Positions 26,191-33,216 of a DNA stretch of 64,000 bases are shown here, piece after piece. The first letter of the stretch is position 1, and each line of letters starts with the position of its first letter. The position numbers and the translations under genes were made by a program. The DNA comes from Flavobacteriales bacterium (GTDB lineage: Bacteria > Bacteroidota > Bacteroidia > Flavobacteriales > Weeksellaceae), in the NCBI GenBank assembly GCA_020635515.1, contig JACJZS010000002.1:558001-622000 (forward strand). The letters run 5' to 3'. The notes beneath the pieces are model-generated. The model was not told the DNA's origin and searched no databases. It worked only from the letters and a program-made list of their open reading frames with translations.

Positions 26191-26481
26191 TTATATTTCT
26201 TCATAATGTTCAACAACAGGAAAAGGAGAATAGTAATGATGTAATAATTTCTTCCATTCTAGATATTCTTTCGACTCCCTAAAATCAATGGTGTGATTTT
26301 CTAGAGTTTCCCAATTTACGATTAAAATATATTGTCTTTGATTTTCGACACACTTTTTTAATTCTAAATTTACAAATCCCTGAATTTTAGACATATACTA
26401 TTTCGCAAGATTAAAATCTTTTTCAAAATCAGTGGTTGACTTCTCTTGAGCTATATTTAAAATCGCAATTTCTGTAATCAT
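26191..26481 (-). pseudogene. Antibiotic biosynthesis monooxygenase (ABM) family gene broken by an in-frame TAG
   Basis: Translation from ATG 26481 gives MITEIAILNI ... DFNLAK, then TAG at codon 28, then in the same frame YMSKIQGFVNLELKKC ... YILIVNWETLENHTIDF and ending PFPVVEHYEEI. Together these form a complete ABM protein of 96 codons; the two halves belong together without any frameshift. ATG 26481 overlaps the upstream stop (ATGA), normal operon spacing, which supports it as the original start. The stop most likely replaced a Gln codon (CAG to TAG). An internal ATG at 26394 could still yield a 67-residue fragment lacking the first strand and helix. ABM proteins are small heme-degrading or quinone-oxidising enzymes. 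A sequencing error is the main alternative. Confidence 0.82.
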
Positions 26482-27092
26482 TGTTTTTCAATATCTTTTA
26501 ATATTCTTAACACGGTATCCGCTTCCTCTTCATCCTCTTTTTGTTCAATCAATTTAGAATAATTAGGATATTCTTCTTTTATAAATTCTTCAAATAATTT
26601 TAAATTCTTAATAATTTTAAATCTTTTTTCTTTTTCTATAAATAAAACTATTTTTTGACGCCTAGCAGCTAATGTTCCTGTTATACCTCCAAAGATAGAC
26701 GCCGCTGAACTTGTAAAATAATCTCTTAAATATAAGTATCCTGCTACATTATTTACTTTTACAAAATAATTTCCATCATCTCTTAATTGTCCTTTTGAAT
26801 CTTTAGTAAGACGTTTGTATATCATCTTCAATGTAATGTACAATTCCCCTTTATAAGATATAGCAAATACATTCTTTAATCTTTTCTCAGTAGATTTATA
26901 ATAGAATCGATGTGAAATACTATCGTTTCCATATTTAATAACTAAAGAATCATTAATTGGCTTTGATTTTTTGAATAAAAACTCCTCAAAACTTTCATAA
27001 ATCCCTTCAGGATAATCTTTAGTATTATATTTACCTGTTTGAGAAAATAGTACCGAAGTAAATAACACCAATAATACTGATAATAGTTTCAT
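26478..27092 (-). CDS. Exported protein of unknown function
   Basis: A 204-residue protein I do not recognise. It begins with a signal peptide (MKLLSVLLVLFTSVLFSQ) and continues TGKYNTKDYPEGIYESFEEF. A hydrophobic Gly/Ala-rich patch SSAASIFGGITGTLAA lies at about residues 128-143 and may insert in or lie on the membrane. The C-terminus is charged and probably helical (EQKEDEEEADTVLRILKDIE). The stop overlaps the start of the broken ABM gene by 4 bases, and the ATG lies 12 bases after argC, so it belongs to the same transcript. There is no catalytic motif to suggest a role. Confidence 0.7.
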   Translation of the reverse strand: MKLLSVLLVLFTSVLFSQTGKYNTKDYPEGIYESFEEFLFKKSKPINDSLVIKYGNDSISHRFYYKSTEKRLKNVFAISYKGELYITLKMIYKRLTKDSKGQLRDDGNYFVKVNNVAGYLYLRDYFTSSAASIFGGITGTLAARRQKIVLFIEKEKRFKIIKNLKLFEEFIKEEYPNYSKLIEQKEDEEEADTVLRILKDIEKQ

Positions 27093-27104
27093 AATTTATA
27101 AATT

Positions 27105-28091
27105 TTAAAAATAAGTAGCTTTTAAGTCTAATCCTAAGGTTTCCTCCCAACCATACATTAGATTCATATTTTGAACTGCTTGTCCCGATGCTCCTTTTAC
27201 TAAATTGTCTATGGTAGAAGAAATTAGTAACTGGTCATCATGTTTCGCTAAATGAATTAAGCATTTATTGGTCGCAACCGCTTGTTTCATATGGATTGGT
27301 TTTTCAGAAACAAAAACAAAAGGTTCATCTTTGTAATACTCACTGTACAATTTGTATGCATCTTCTATACTTCCGTCAAATTTGGTATAAATAGATGCAA
27401 AAATTCCTCGAGTAAAATCTCCTCTGTACGGAATAAACCTAATTTTCTGATTAAACGATTCCTGTAATTGATTTAAGGATTCGGTAATTTCTCCAAGATG
27501 CTGATGAGTAAATTCTTTATACGTAGAAATATTGTTATTTCTCCAAGAGAAATGAGTGGAACTCAAAAGACTTCTTCCTGCACCTGTACTTCCTGTAATT
27601 GCTGAAATATGAATATCTTGTGACAAAATATTTTCTTTTGCAAGTGGAAGCAAACCAAGCTGTATACATGTAGCAAAACAACCTGGATTCGCAAGATAAT
27701 TGGTGTTTTTTATTTGTTCTTTATTAAGTTCAGGAAGGCCATAGATAAATTCTTTTCCTTGAAAACTTCGATTGTTTTTTAATCTAAAATCATTGCTTAA
27801 ATCTATAATTTTAGCAGAGTCATGCACAGGATTTTCTTCTAAATATTTCGGCGAAATCCCATGACCAAGACATAGAAAAACCACATCTTCTGTTCCGTTC
27901 AACTTATCTGAAAACGTTTTGTTTTGCAAGTCAATTAAATCATCATGGATAGTATCAATAGGGGCATTAGGGTTAGAAGAACTTACTATGGACTCAAGTT
28001 CTACTTTAGGGTGATACATTAAAATTCTAATTAACTCCCCAGCGGTATATCCCGCACCACCTATAATTCCTACTTTTATTTTATTATTCAT
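27105..28091 (-). CDS. argC: N-acetyl-gamma-glutamyl-phosphate reductase
   Basis: A 328-residue dehydrogenase catalysing the third step of arginine synthesis, reducing N-acyl-glutamyl phosphate with NADPH. The nucleotide-binding loop GIIGGAGYTAGELIRIL starts at residue 9, and the active-site cysteine lies in LANPGCFATCIQLGL. The HLGEITESL and FIPYRGDFTRGI segments fit the dimerisation domain. The start and length are normal. It is separated from the AlbA_2 gene by a terminator flanked by direct repeats, so its expression may depend on a separate start in that gap. Confidence 0.95.
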   Translation of the reverse strand: MNNKIKVGIIGGAGYTAGELIRILMYHPKVELESIVSSSNPNAPIDTIHDDLIDLQNKTFSDKLNGTEDVVFLCLGHGISPKYLEENPVHDSAKIIDLSNDFRLKNNRSFQGKEFIYGLPELNKEQIKNTNYLANPGCFATCIQLGLLPLAKENILSQDIHISAITGSTGAGRSLLSSTHFSWRNNNISTYKEFTHQHLGEITESLNQLQESFNQKIRFIPYRGDFTRGIFASIYTKFDGSIEDAYKLYSEYYKDEPFVFVSEKPIHMKQAVATNKCLIHLAKHDDQLLISSTIDNLVKGASGQAVQNMNLMYGWEETLGLDLKATYF

Positions 28092-28108
28092 TTTTTTTAC
28101 ATTTCTTC

Positions 28109-28195
28109 ATCAAATAACCATCAAATAAAAAAACATTGATAGTCAGTGTTTTAATTTTTTATTTTATTTATATATCAAATAACCATCAAATAAAA
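28109..28195. repeat. 22-bp direct repeats around a hairpin, in front of argC
   Basis: The 22-base unit beginning ATCAAATAACC occurs at 28109-28130 and 28174-28195, identical, with a 65-bp period. Each unit contains two copies of ATCAAATA 11 bp apart, so on the minus strand TTATTTGAT appears four times. The right copy ends 3 bases from the AlbA_2 stop. A hairpin terminator lies between the units. The layout suggests a regulator-binding array or a duplication that created a second terminator-flanking site. Confidence 0.8.
28127..28152 (-). terminator. Terminator after the AlbA_2 gene
   Basis: Arms AAAACATTGA (28130-28139) and TCAGTGTTTT (28143-28152) pair with one G-T wobble and a 3-base loop; on the minus strand seven T follow (28127-28133). 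It would separate the upstream argG block from argC. Confidence 0.7.
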
Positions 28196-28198
28196 GAC

Positions 28199-29638
28199 TC
28201 ATAACCAATAAGGAATATAACTTCTATGTTTTTTTGAATTACTTTCCGGATTTTCTATCTTAATAAGTCCTGCCTCTATAGTATCTGCTATAATTCTTGA
28301 TGCAATAGATAAATTTTTTTCTTCGATATTAAATCTCTCTCTTAACGTTTGATTGGTCATTTTTTCATTTGAAACATACTTTAAACAAGCATGTTGATAA
28401 CAAGCTCTAATTTTATCATCTCTATCCATATCATTAAGTTGTTTATACGAATACATAATTATCGAAGTTCTTGAATTTACCACCTGAAACTTGATTGCAG
28501 GAAGTTGGTAAAGTTCAACATTAAATATCACCTTATCTATTCCACTCCCTATTTCTTCACAAATATACATCCTTCTCATAATGTCTGATAGCCTTTCATT
28601 TCGTGATTCATAACCATCAATAAATCTATCAGGTTTAATTAGCGGAGTTCCTGAATTTGAAATCTCTATTCTATCTTGGTAAATTTCTACCATTGGAAAT
28701 CCTTTAACTTCAAAATCCTGATGAATTAAAGCATTTGCAACCAACTCTCTGATTGCTAAGGTAGGATACATTGTCACCTCTTTCCTTAATGCCTTTTCTA
28801 TTTCCTCATTGGCAGGCAACTGACTATTGATAAAATCGACTAAACCATCAAACCCTAAAGCATATCCTTTACCTCCAATTTGTTCTCTTATGGTTTCTAC
28901 TTTACTCTTCCCTTTATATATAATAACCCTAATGGTTTTCCTAAAAACCGTATCAAAGTCCTCTAACCTTTTGGCAAGAAGTAATGCTCCTAAGTTTGTA
29001 ATACTTAATTTATTATTTTTTATAACCAATATTTTTTCTGAAATAAATTTTTCAATGACAGATGACTGATCAGAAGGATAAGGAAGGTTTAATAAATCAA
29101 AATAAGTCTCTGTACTCAGGTACTTAAATACTTCTGCATTTGAAATGTCATGCTTTGCAATTTGTTCTTCGAAACATTTTATATTTACACTTCTTATTTT
29201 TTCAATTTTATCAATAGATAGAGGGACTAAACTTTCGTGATTTCTAGCATAATAATGCCCTTCAAAAGCAATAGGGATGCCTTTTGGAGAAGATGGGATT
29301 TGAAACATTATTACTCTTTTATTATCAATATAAATTTGATGAATTTCAATAAAAGTAATTTGATTGGTTATTTTGTCTGCTATTTCTTTTTTTAGATTAT
29401 TAAGATTAGTACTTCTATAATTAGTTCCTACAATTTGTCTAGTTTTATCTTCTATTCCAAAAATCAACCAAGCATAATCTTGATTTAATAAATTAGCTTC
29501 ATTACTTAGAGCTGAAAAATATTTTCCTATTTTACGGAAATCATAATTATTTTTCACTTCTTTAAATTCAACTAACTCATTTTCAGAAGGTAAATTAATT
29601 AATGTAGTAAGTATAATCTTTAATTCATTTTCTTCCAT
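28199..29638 (-). CDS. AlbA_2 domain ATP-binding regulator (divergent AAA-4 / HATPase_c_4 type)
   Basis: A 479-residue protein. The N-terminal AlbA_2 (Schlafen-like) domain is visible at residues 15-130: ENELVEFKEV, LSNEANLLNQDYAWLIFGIED, then QIPSSPKGIPIAFEGHYYAR. The middle and C-terminal part has the HATPase_c_4 features REVTMYPTLAIRELVANALIHQDF and VEIYQDRIEISNSGTPL, and a final winged-helix region (NEKMTNQTLRERFNIEEKN). Proteins of this build are annotated as transcriptional regulators or ATP-dependent helicase-like factors, and appear in mobile and defence-rich regions. It lies 6 bases after argG, inside the arginine cluster. Whether it controls the cluster is unknown. Confidence 0.85.
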   Translation of the reverse strand: MEENELKIILTTLINLPSENELVEFKEVKNNYDFRKIGKYFSALSNEANLLNQDYAWLIFGIEDKTRQIVGTNYRSTNLNNLKKEIADKITNQITFIEIHQIYIDNKRVIMFQIPSSPKGIPIAFEGHYYARNHESLVPLSIDKIEKIRSVNIKCFEEQIAKHDISNAEVFKYLSTETYFDLLNLPYPSDQSSVIEKFISEKILVIKNNKLSITNLGALLLAKRLEDFDTVFRKTIRVIIYKGKSKVETIREQIGGKGYALGFDGLVDFINSQLPANEEIEKALRKEVTMYPTLAIRELVANALIHQDFEVKGFPMVEIYQDRIEISNSGTPLIKPDRFIDGYESRNERLSDIMRRMYICEEIGSGIDKVIFNVELYQLPAIKFQVVNSRTSIIMYSYKQLNDMDRDDKIRACYQHACLKYVSNEKMTNQTLRERFNIEEKNLSIASRIIADTIEAGLIKIENPESNSKKHRSYIPYWL

Positions 29639-29644
29639 GAAGAA

Positions 29645-30826
29645 TTACTTTTCAAAAGATTGCCAAATTTTTAATTGGTTACCAAAAATTTTGATAAATC
29701 CTCTTGCATCTCTCGAATCCCAAGCTTCATTTTCCTCTCCGTATTTTGCTACTTTAGACTGCATCATATCGTAGGGAGATTCGATTCCTTTTAATTCAAA
29801 CTGGTATGGTTTTAAAGTTAAAAATACTTTTCCCGTAACTCGATTTTGAGAAGAAGTTAAAAATGCTTCAAAATCCCTCATAATAGGATCTAAATACTGA
29901 GCTTCGTGCAATAAGGTCCCATACCAAGATGCTACTTGTTCTTTATGAATAAGTTGCCAACGAGTAAGTGTATGTTTTTCTAATAAATGATGAGCTTTAA
30001 TCAAGATTAATGGAGCCGAAGCCTCAAAACCAACTCTTCCTTTAATTCCTAGAATGGTATCGCCTATATGCGTATCTCTACCAATGGCATATTTTTCACC
30101 TAACTCATTTAATTTAATAATCAACTCCGTAGGCGACATTTTTTTACCATTTAATGCTGTTGGCTCTCCTTTTGTGAACTCAATTTCAATATCCATACTT
30201 TCATTTTCTTGTAATTGCGATGGATATGCTTCACTTGGCAAACTTTTATTGGAAGTTAAGGTTTCTTCCCCTCCTACACTTGTTCCCCAGATTCCTTTAT
30301 TGATAGAGTATTTTGCTTTTTCCCACGAATATTCAACACCTTGAGATTTTAAATAATCAATTTCTTGTTGTCTTGTTAACTTTTCATCTCGAATTGGTGT
30401 AATAATTTCTACTTCAGGACAAATAACTGAAAATGCAACATCAAATCTAATCTGATCGTTTCCTGCTCCTGTACTTCCGTGTACGATACAATCTGCATTT
30501 TCTTTTTTTGCATATTCTGCAATTGCAATAGCTTGAAAAATTCTTTCTGCAGAAACCGAAAGTGGATAGGTATTATTTTTAAGTACATTTCCGAATAATA
30601 AATACTTCAAACACTTATCATAAAAGTTTTCTACTACATTTATAGTAGTATGCTTTTTTGAACCTAATTCATATGCTCTCGTCTCAATTCGTTCTTCTTC
30701 CTCTTTGGAAAAACCTCCTGTATTTACAATAACAGTATGTATTTCGTATCCTTTTTCTCTATTTAAATTTACCACACAATAAGAAGTATCTAAACCTCCA
30801 CTATATGCTACTATTGCTTTTTTCAT
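29645..30826 (-). CDS. argG: Argininosuccinate synthase
   Basis: A 393-residue ATP-dependent ligase joining citrulline and aspartate. The PP-loop AYSGGLDTSY lies at residues 7-16; HGSTGAGNDQIRFDVAF is the citrulline/aspartate-binding region, and GTSVGGEETLTS and GIKGRVGFEASAPLI fit the family. Length and start are typical. It follows the GNAT gene by 75 bases, a gap rich in TGTATT repeats without a clear promoter or terminator, so both are probably read from the promoter at 31623. Confidence 0.96.
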   Translation of the reverse strand: MKKAIVAYSGGLDTSYCVVNLNREKGYEIHTVIVNTGGFSKEEEERIETRAYELGSKKHTTINVVENFYDKCLKYLLFGNVLKNNTYPLSVSAERIFQAIAIAEYAKKENADCIVHGSTGAGNDQIRFDVAFSVICPEVEIITPIRDEKLTRQQEIDYLKSQGVEYSWEKAKYSINKGIWGTSVGGEETLTSNKSLPSEAYPSQLQENESMDIEIEFTKGEPTALNGKKMSPTELIIKLNELGEKYAIGRDTHIGDTILGIKGRVGFEASAPLILIKAHHLLEKHTLTRWQLIHKEQVASWYGTLLHEAQYLDPIMRDFEAFLTSSQNRVTGKVFLTLKPYQFELKGIESPYDMMQSKVAKYGEENEAWDSRDARGFIKIFGNQLKIWQSFEK

Positions 30827-30901
30827 TTTTTATTTTTTTGTATTTCTGTATTATTGTATTGTTGTAATGATGTATTATGTATTTCTCAATGCTAACATCT
30901 A

Positions 30902-31498
30902 TTATCTGTAATTTTTATACCTTTCTTTTAAATAATCTTGATGTTCTTTTCCTCCTTCACTGTACTTATCTGAATCGATTTTATCATAAACCATTGCTGT
31001 GCAAAGACACATTTTTCTTTCGTTCTCCATTAGAATGTGATAATTTTTGCAACTTTTACAACCATTCCAAAACTCATCACTGGTAGTTAGTTCAGAAAAA
31101 GTAACAGGATGGTATCCTATTTCTGTATTTATCTTCATTACAGGAAAGCTGGTTGTGATTCCAAATATTTTCGCTCTAGGATATTTAGTTCTAGAAAGTC
31201 TAAACACTTCCATTTTGATTTTCTTCCCAAGTCCTGCTTTTCTTAGTTCTGGCTTGATGATTAGTCCTGAGTTTACCACAAACGATTTATTATCAAAAGT
31301 TTCTATATAGCAAAATCCTACAAACTCTCCATCATCATCAAAAGCAACCACAGCATCTCCTTCTGTCATCTTTTTCTCGATGTATTCTGGTTTTCTTTTA
31401 GCGATACCAATTCCTCTTTGTTTTGCTGACTCTTCATACCAACTGCACAAAACTTCCGCATATACTTTATCACTACTATCTGCAACTCTAATTAGCAT
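30902..31498 (-). CDS. GNAT acetyltransferase at the head of the arginine cluster
   Basis: A 198-residue GNAT protein with the acetyl-CoA loop in IKPELRKAGLGKKIKMEVF (RxxGLG/A pattern) at about residues 78-96. In Bacteroidota arginine clusters a GNAT gene of this type stands next to argG and probably supplies the N-acylglutamate step, so an ArgA-like function is likely. The C-terminal third carries CKSCKNY and CLCTAMVY, four or five cysteines that may bind metal. It has its own promoter (31623-31654) and a leader of about 118 nt with a hairpin. Confidence 0.85.
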   Translation of the reverse strand: MLIRVADSSDKVYAEVLCSWYEESAKQRGIGIAKRKPEYIEKKMTEGDAVVAFDDDGEFVGFCYIETFDNKSFVVNSGLIIKPELRKAGLGKKIKMEVFRLSRTKYPRAKIFGITTSFPVMKINTEIGYHPVTFSELTTSDEFWNGCKSCKNYHILMENERKMCLCTAMVYDKIDSDKYSEGGKEHQDYLKERYKNYR

Positions 31499-31556
31499 AA
31501 ATTTGTTTTAAAAGATTAAAATTAAACAATAAGAAAAAACCTATATATACAAAATA

Positions 31557-31574
31557 GCAACCATTACTGGTTGC
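31557..31574 (-). promoter_or_regulatory. Hairpin in the leader of the arginine cluster
   Basis: Arms GCAACC (31557-31562) and GGTTGC (31569-31574) with a 6-base loop. In the minus-strand leader the loop holds the TAA stop of a 17-codon frame starting at 31617. On the plus strand it is followed by seven T, but no plus-strand gene precedes it, so it is more likely a leader structure than a terminator. Confidence 0.5.
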
Positions 31575-31617
31575 ATTTTTTTATGTCTTCAACGCTATAT
31601 ATCGCACTTATAATCAT
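31564..31617 (-). CDS. Possible 17-codon leader peptide upstream of the arginine cluster
   Basis: ATG at 31617 lies 5 bases after the -7 element, at or next to the expected transcription start, so it would be read without a leader. The frame (MIISAIYSVEDIKKCNQ) ends with TAA exactly in the loop of the hairpin at 31557-31574. It contains no Arg codons, so it is not a classical arginine attenuator. The exact placement of the stop is suggestive but may be chance. Confidence 0.3.
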   Translation of the reverse strand: MIISAIYSVEDIKKCNQ

Positions 31618-31622
31618 GAGTG

Positions 31623-31654
31623 CAAAGATACGCAAAAATGAAGATTTTACACAA
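31623..31654 (-). promoter_or_regulatory. Promoter of the arginine cluster
   Basis: On the minus strand TTG (31652-31654), 21 bases, TATCTTTG (31623-31630): full consensus. It is the first good promoter upstream of the GNAT-argG genes. Confidence 0.75.
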
Positions 31655-31661
31655 AATTTAC

Positions 31662-31704
31662 ATACAAAAAAAAACCCACAATTTTTTGCAGGATTTTTTT
31701 GTAT
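31662..31704 (-). terminator. Terminator after the broken barrel gene
   Basis: Long hairpin with arms starting ATACAAAAAAA (from 31662) and ending TTTTTTTGTAT (to 31704), with inner CC/GG pairs. On the minus strand the distal arm is a T run. It lies 22 bases after the stop of the barrel pseudogene. Confidence 0.65.
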
Positions 31705-31725
31705 GATTTATAATTTATTCTACTA

Positions 31726-32322
31726 TTATAAAAATATTGAGAATCCTAATCCAAGAGTAATTCCATTATTTTTAAGAACCAATTTTTTATCTTCAGAATA
31801 CTTTAAATTTGAACCTCCGTATGCAACACCTAAACCAAAAGCAACATTATTATTAATAAAATAATCAACTCCTAGACCAGCTGAATATCCCAAACCAGAA
31901 AATTTAGCTTCATCTTTTCCTCCATCATACTCCTCTACCTGCTTAGCTGACGCAAAACCTATACCTGCTTGTATATATGGCTTAACTTTACCATCTACAG
32001 GGAAATAATATCCTACTGTTGGCAATAAAGATAACTCTGATGTTTTTGAAGTATTACCTCCATATTCATTTTTAGTAGATGTTATCTCAGAACTTAATCC
32101 AACCCAAAGATTATCAATTACAAAATACCCAAATGAAGGATTTACTGTAAACGTAGACATTTTTGTTTTTCCACCAAGCTCAGTTCCATCATATTCGCTC
32201 TTTTGAGTTAAACTAGAAAAATCAATTGCAGTCTTTCCTGAAAACACAAACTTACCTTTTTCCGTTTACCCAAAAACAACTGTTGAAACTGCAACTGCAG
32301 CGATTAAAAATAATTTTTTCAT
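31726..32322 (-). pseudogene. Outer-membrane beta-barrel protein gene interrupted by TAA after the signal peptide
   Basis: From ATG 32322 the frame reads MKKLFLIAAVAVSTVVFG, then TAA at codon 19, then in frame TEKGKFVFSGKTAIDFSS and a full barrel ending ITLGLGFSIFL. The neighbouring paralogue (32448-33044) has an identical signal peptide followed by Gln, so the stop most likely replaced CAA. The downstream part has normal barrel features (YFPVDGKVKPYIQAGIGF, YSAGLGVDYFINNNVAFGLG). Without its signal peptide the 173-residue remainder could not reach the outer membrane. Promoter, signal peptide and terminator are otherwise intact, which suggests a recent loss. A sequencing error or stop read-through are alternatives. 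Confidence 0.85.
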
Positions 32323-32387
32323 TTTTATATTTTTTTTTAAAATTCGTGGCAAATGTATGGTATTTTCTGAATACAAAACAAGTTTTT
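32271..32387 (-). repeat. Duplicated promoter and signal-peptide segment, copy 1
   Basis: This 117-base stretch is nearly identical to 32993-33107 (115 bases): signal-peptide codons, leader and promoter all match, with one substitution and a 2-base length change in an A/T run as the obvious differences. The bodies of the two barrel genes are much less alike, so only the front end was duplicated or homogenised. Confidence 0.85.
32350..32381 (-). promoter_or_regulatory. Promoter of the broken barrel gene
   Basis: On the minus strand TTG (32379-32381), 21 bases, TACATTTG (32350-32357). Same promoter as its neighbour at 33070-33101. Confidence 0.7.
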
Positions 32388-32395
32388 ACGTACAA

Positions 32396-32423
32396 AAAAA
32401 ACCTGCTAAAATGCAGGTTTTTT
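32396..32423 (-). terminator. Terminator after the intact barrel gene
   Basis: Perfect 11-bp arms AAAAAACCTGC (32396-32406) and complement (32413-32423), 6-base loop, with a T tract on the minus strand, 24 bases after the stop at 32448. Confidence 0.88.
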
Positions 32424-32447
32424 GTATGACTTTATAATCTAAAATGA

Positions 32448-33044
32448 TTAGAATGTATAACCAACTCCTGCACTAATAACAGCGTTTTTAACATCTACAT
32501 CATCCTCATCAGCAATATTTGATAAACCTACGTTATATCTAGCTCCAAAATTTAAACCACTCTCCAACTCATAGTTTAAACCAATATTTAAACCGAAGTC
32601 AATTGATTTAAAAGCATCTTTTACATCTTCATCACCTGATTCTGATTCACCAGCATAACTTCCCTCCCACTTATCCTTTGCACTTAACAAAAAACCTACT
32701 TGTGGACCAAATTCTGCTTTAAAACCTTCTGCTAGTTCATATTGCAACATTAAAGGAATATTCAAGTACGAAAGATTCAATTTTTCCTCATAGCTATATC
32801 CACTTCCAGACTCCTCAAATTTCGCACCTTGTGCTGAATACAATAATTCTGGTTGAAATGAAAATACTTCTGTTATACCTATGTTAGCATAACCACCAAC
32901 ATAAAAACCAACTTTCATATCTGAATTCTCAACATCACCAGTTAAATTTGCTAAATTAACACCTGCTTTAGCTCCGAATTTAGTTTCTTGTCCAAAAACA
33001 ACTGTTGAAACTGCAACTGCAGCGATTAAAAATAATTTCTTCAT
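32448..33044 (-). CDS. Outer-membrane beta-barrel (porin-family) protein
   Basis: The frame is open from 33164, but ATG 33044 is the real start: it begins a clean signal peptide (MKKLFLIAAVAVSTVVFGQ), and the upstream 40 codons overlap the promoter. The 198-residue protein has the small eight-strand barrel look of the OMP_b-brl_2 type: TKFGAKAGVNLANLTGD, VGFYVGGYANIGI, FSFQPELLYSAQGAKFE, LSYLNIPLMLQYEL, and the terminal strand NAVISAGVGYTF ending in Phe. Such proteins are abundant in Bacteroidota outer membranes, with adhesion or unknown roles. It has its own promoter and terminator and a broken paralogue next door. Confidence 0.88.
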   Translation of the reverse strand: MKKLFLIAAVAVSTVVFGQETKFGAKAGVNLANLTGDVENSDMKVGFYVGGYANIGITEVFSFQPELLYSAQGAKFEESGSGYSYEEKLNLSYLNIPLMLQYELAEGFKAEFGPQVGFLLSAKDKWEGSYAGESESGDEDVKDAFKSIDFGLNIGLNYELESGLNFGARYNVGLSNIADEDDVDVKNAVISAGVGYTF

Positions 33045-33107
33045 TTTTATATATTTTTTAAATTCGTGGCAAATGTATGGTATTTTCTGAATACAAAACA
33101 AGTTTTT
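32993..33107 (-). repeat. Duplicated promoter and signal-peptide segment, copy 2
   Basis: Partner of 32271-32387; covers the first 18 codons, the leader and the promoter of the intact barrel gene. Confidence 0.85.
33070..33101 (-). promoter_or_regulatory. Promoter of the intact barrel gene
   Basis: On the minus strand TTG (33099-33101), 21 bases, TACATTTG (33070-33077); ATG 26 bases downstream. Confidence 0.75.
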
Positions 33108-33216
33108 TTTCAAAAAACAACTACTGTTCACTACTTGTTGAAAAATAATAACTATACGCCTCATTTTTTGCGATTTATTAAATACCTTTAAGTAAATTTA
33201 CATTACACTAAAAAAA

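Noticed and set aside
30827..30901. TGTATT-rich stretch between argG and the GNAT gene as a functional repeat
   Set aside because: The units are irregular and short; it is most simply low-complexity AT-rich intergenic DNA.
31557..31585. GCAACC/GGTTGC hairpin with T tract as a plus-strand terminator
   Set aside because: No plus-strand gene lies upstream; the hairpin fits better as part of the minus-strand leader of the arginine cluster.
26191..32322. Reassignment of UAA/UAG to glutamine in this organism
   Set aside because: Two genes are split at expected Gln codons, but most other genes in the window end properly with TAA or TAG at the family-normal length, so the standard code holds.
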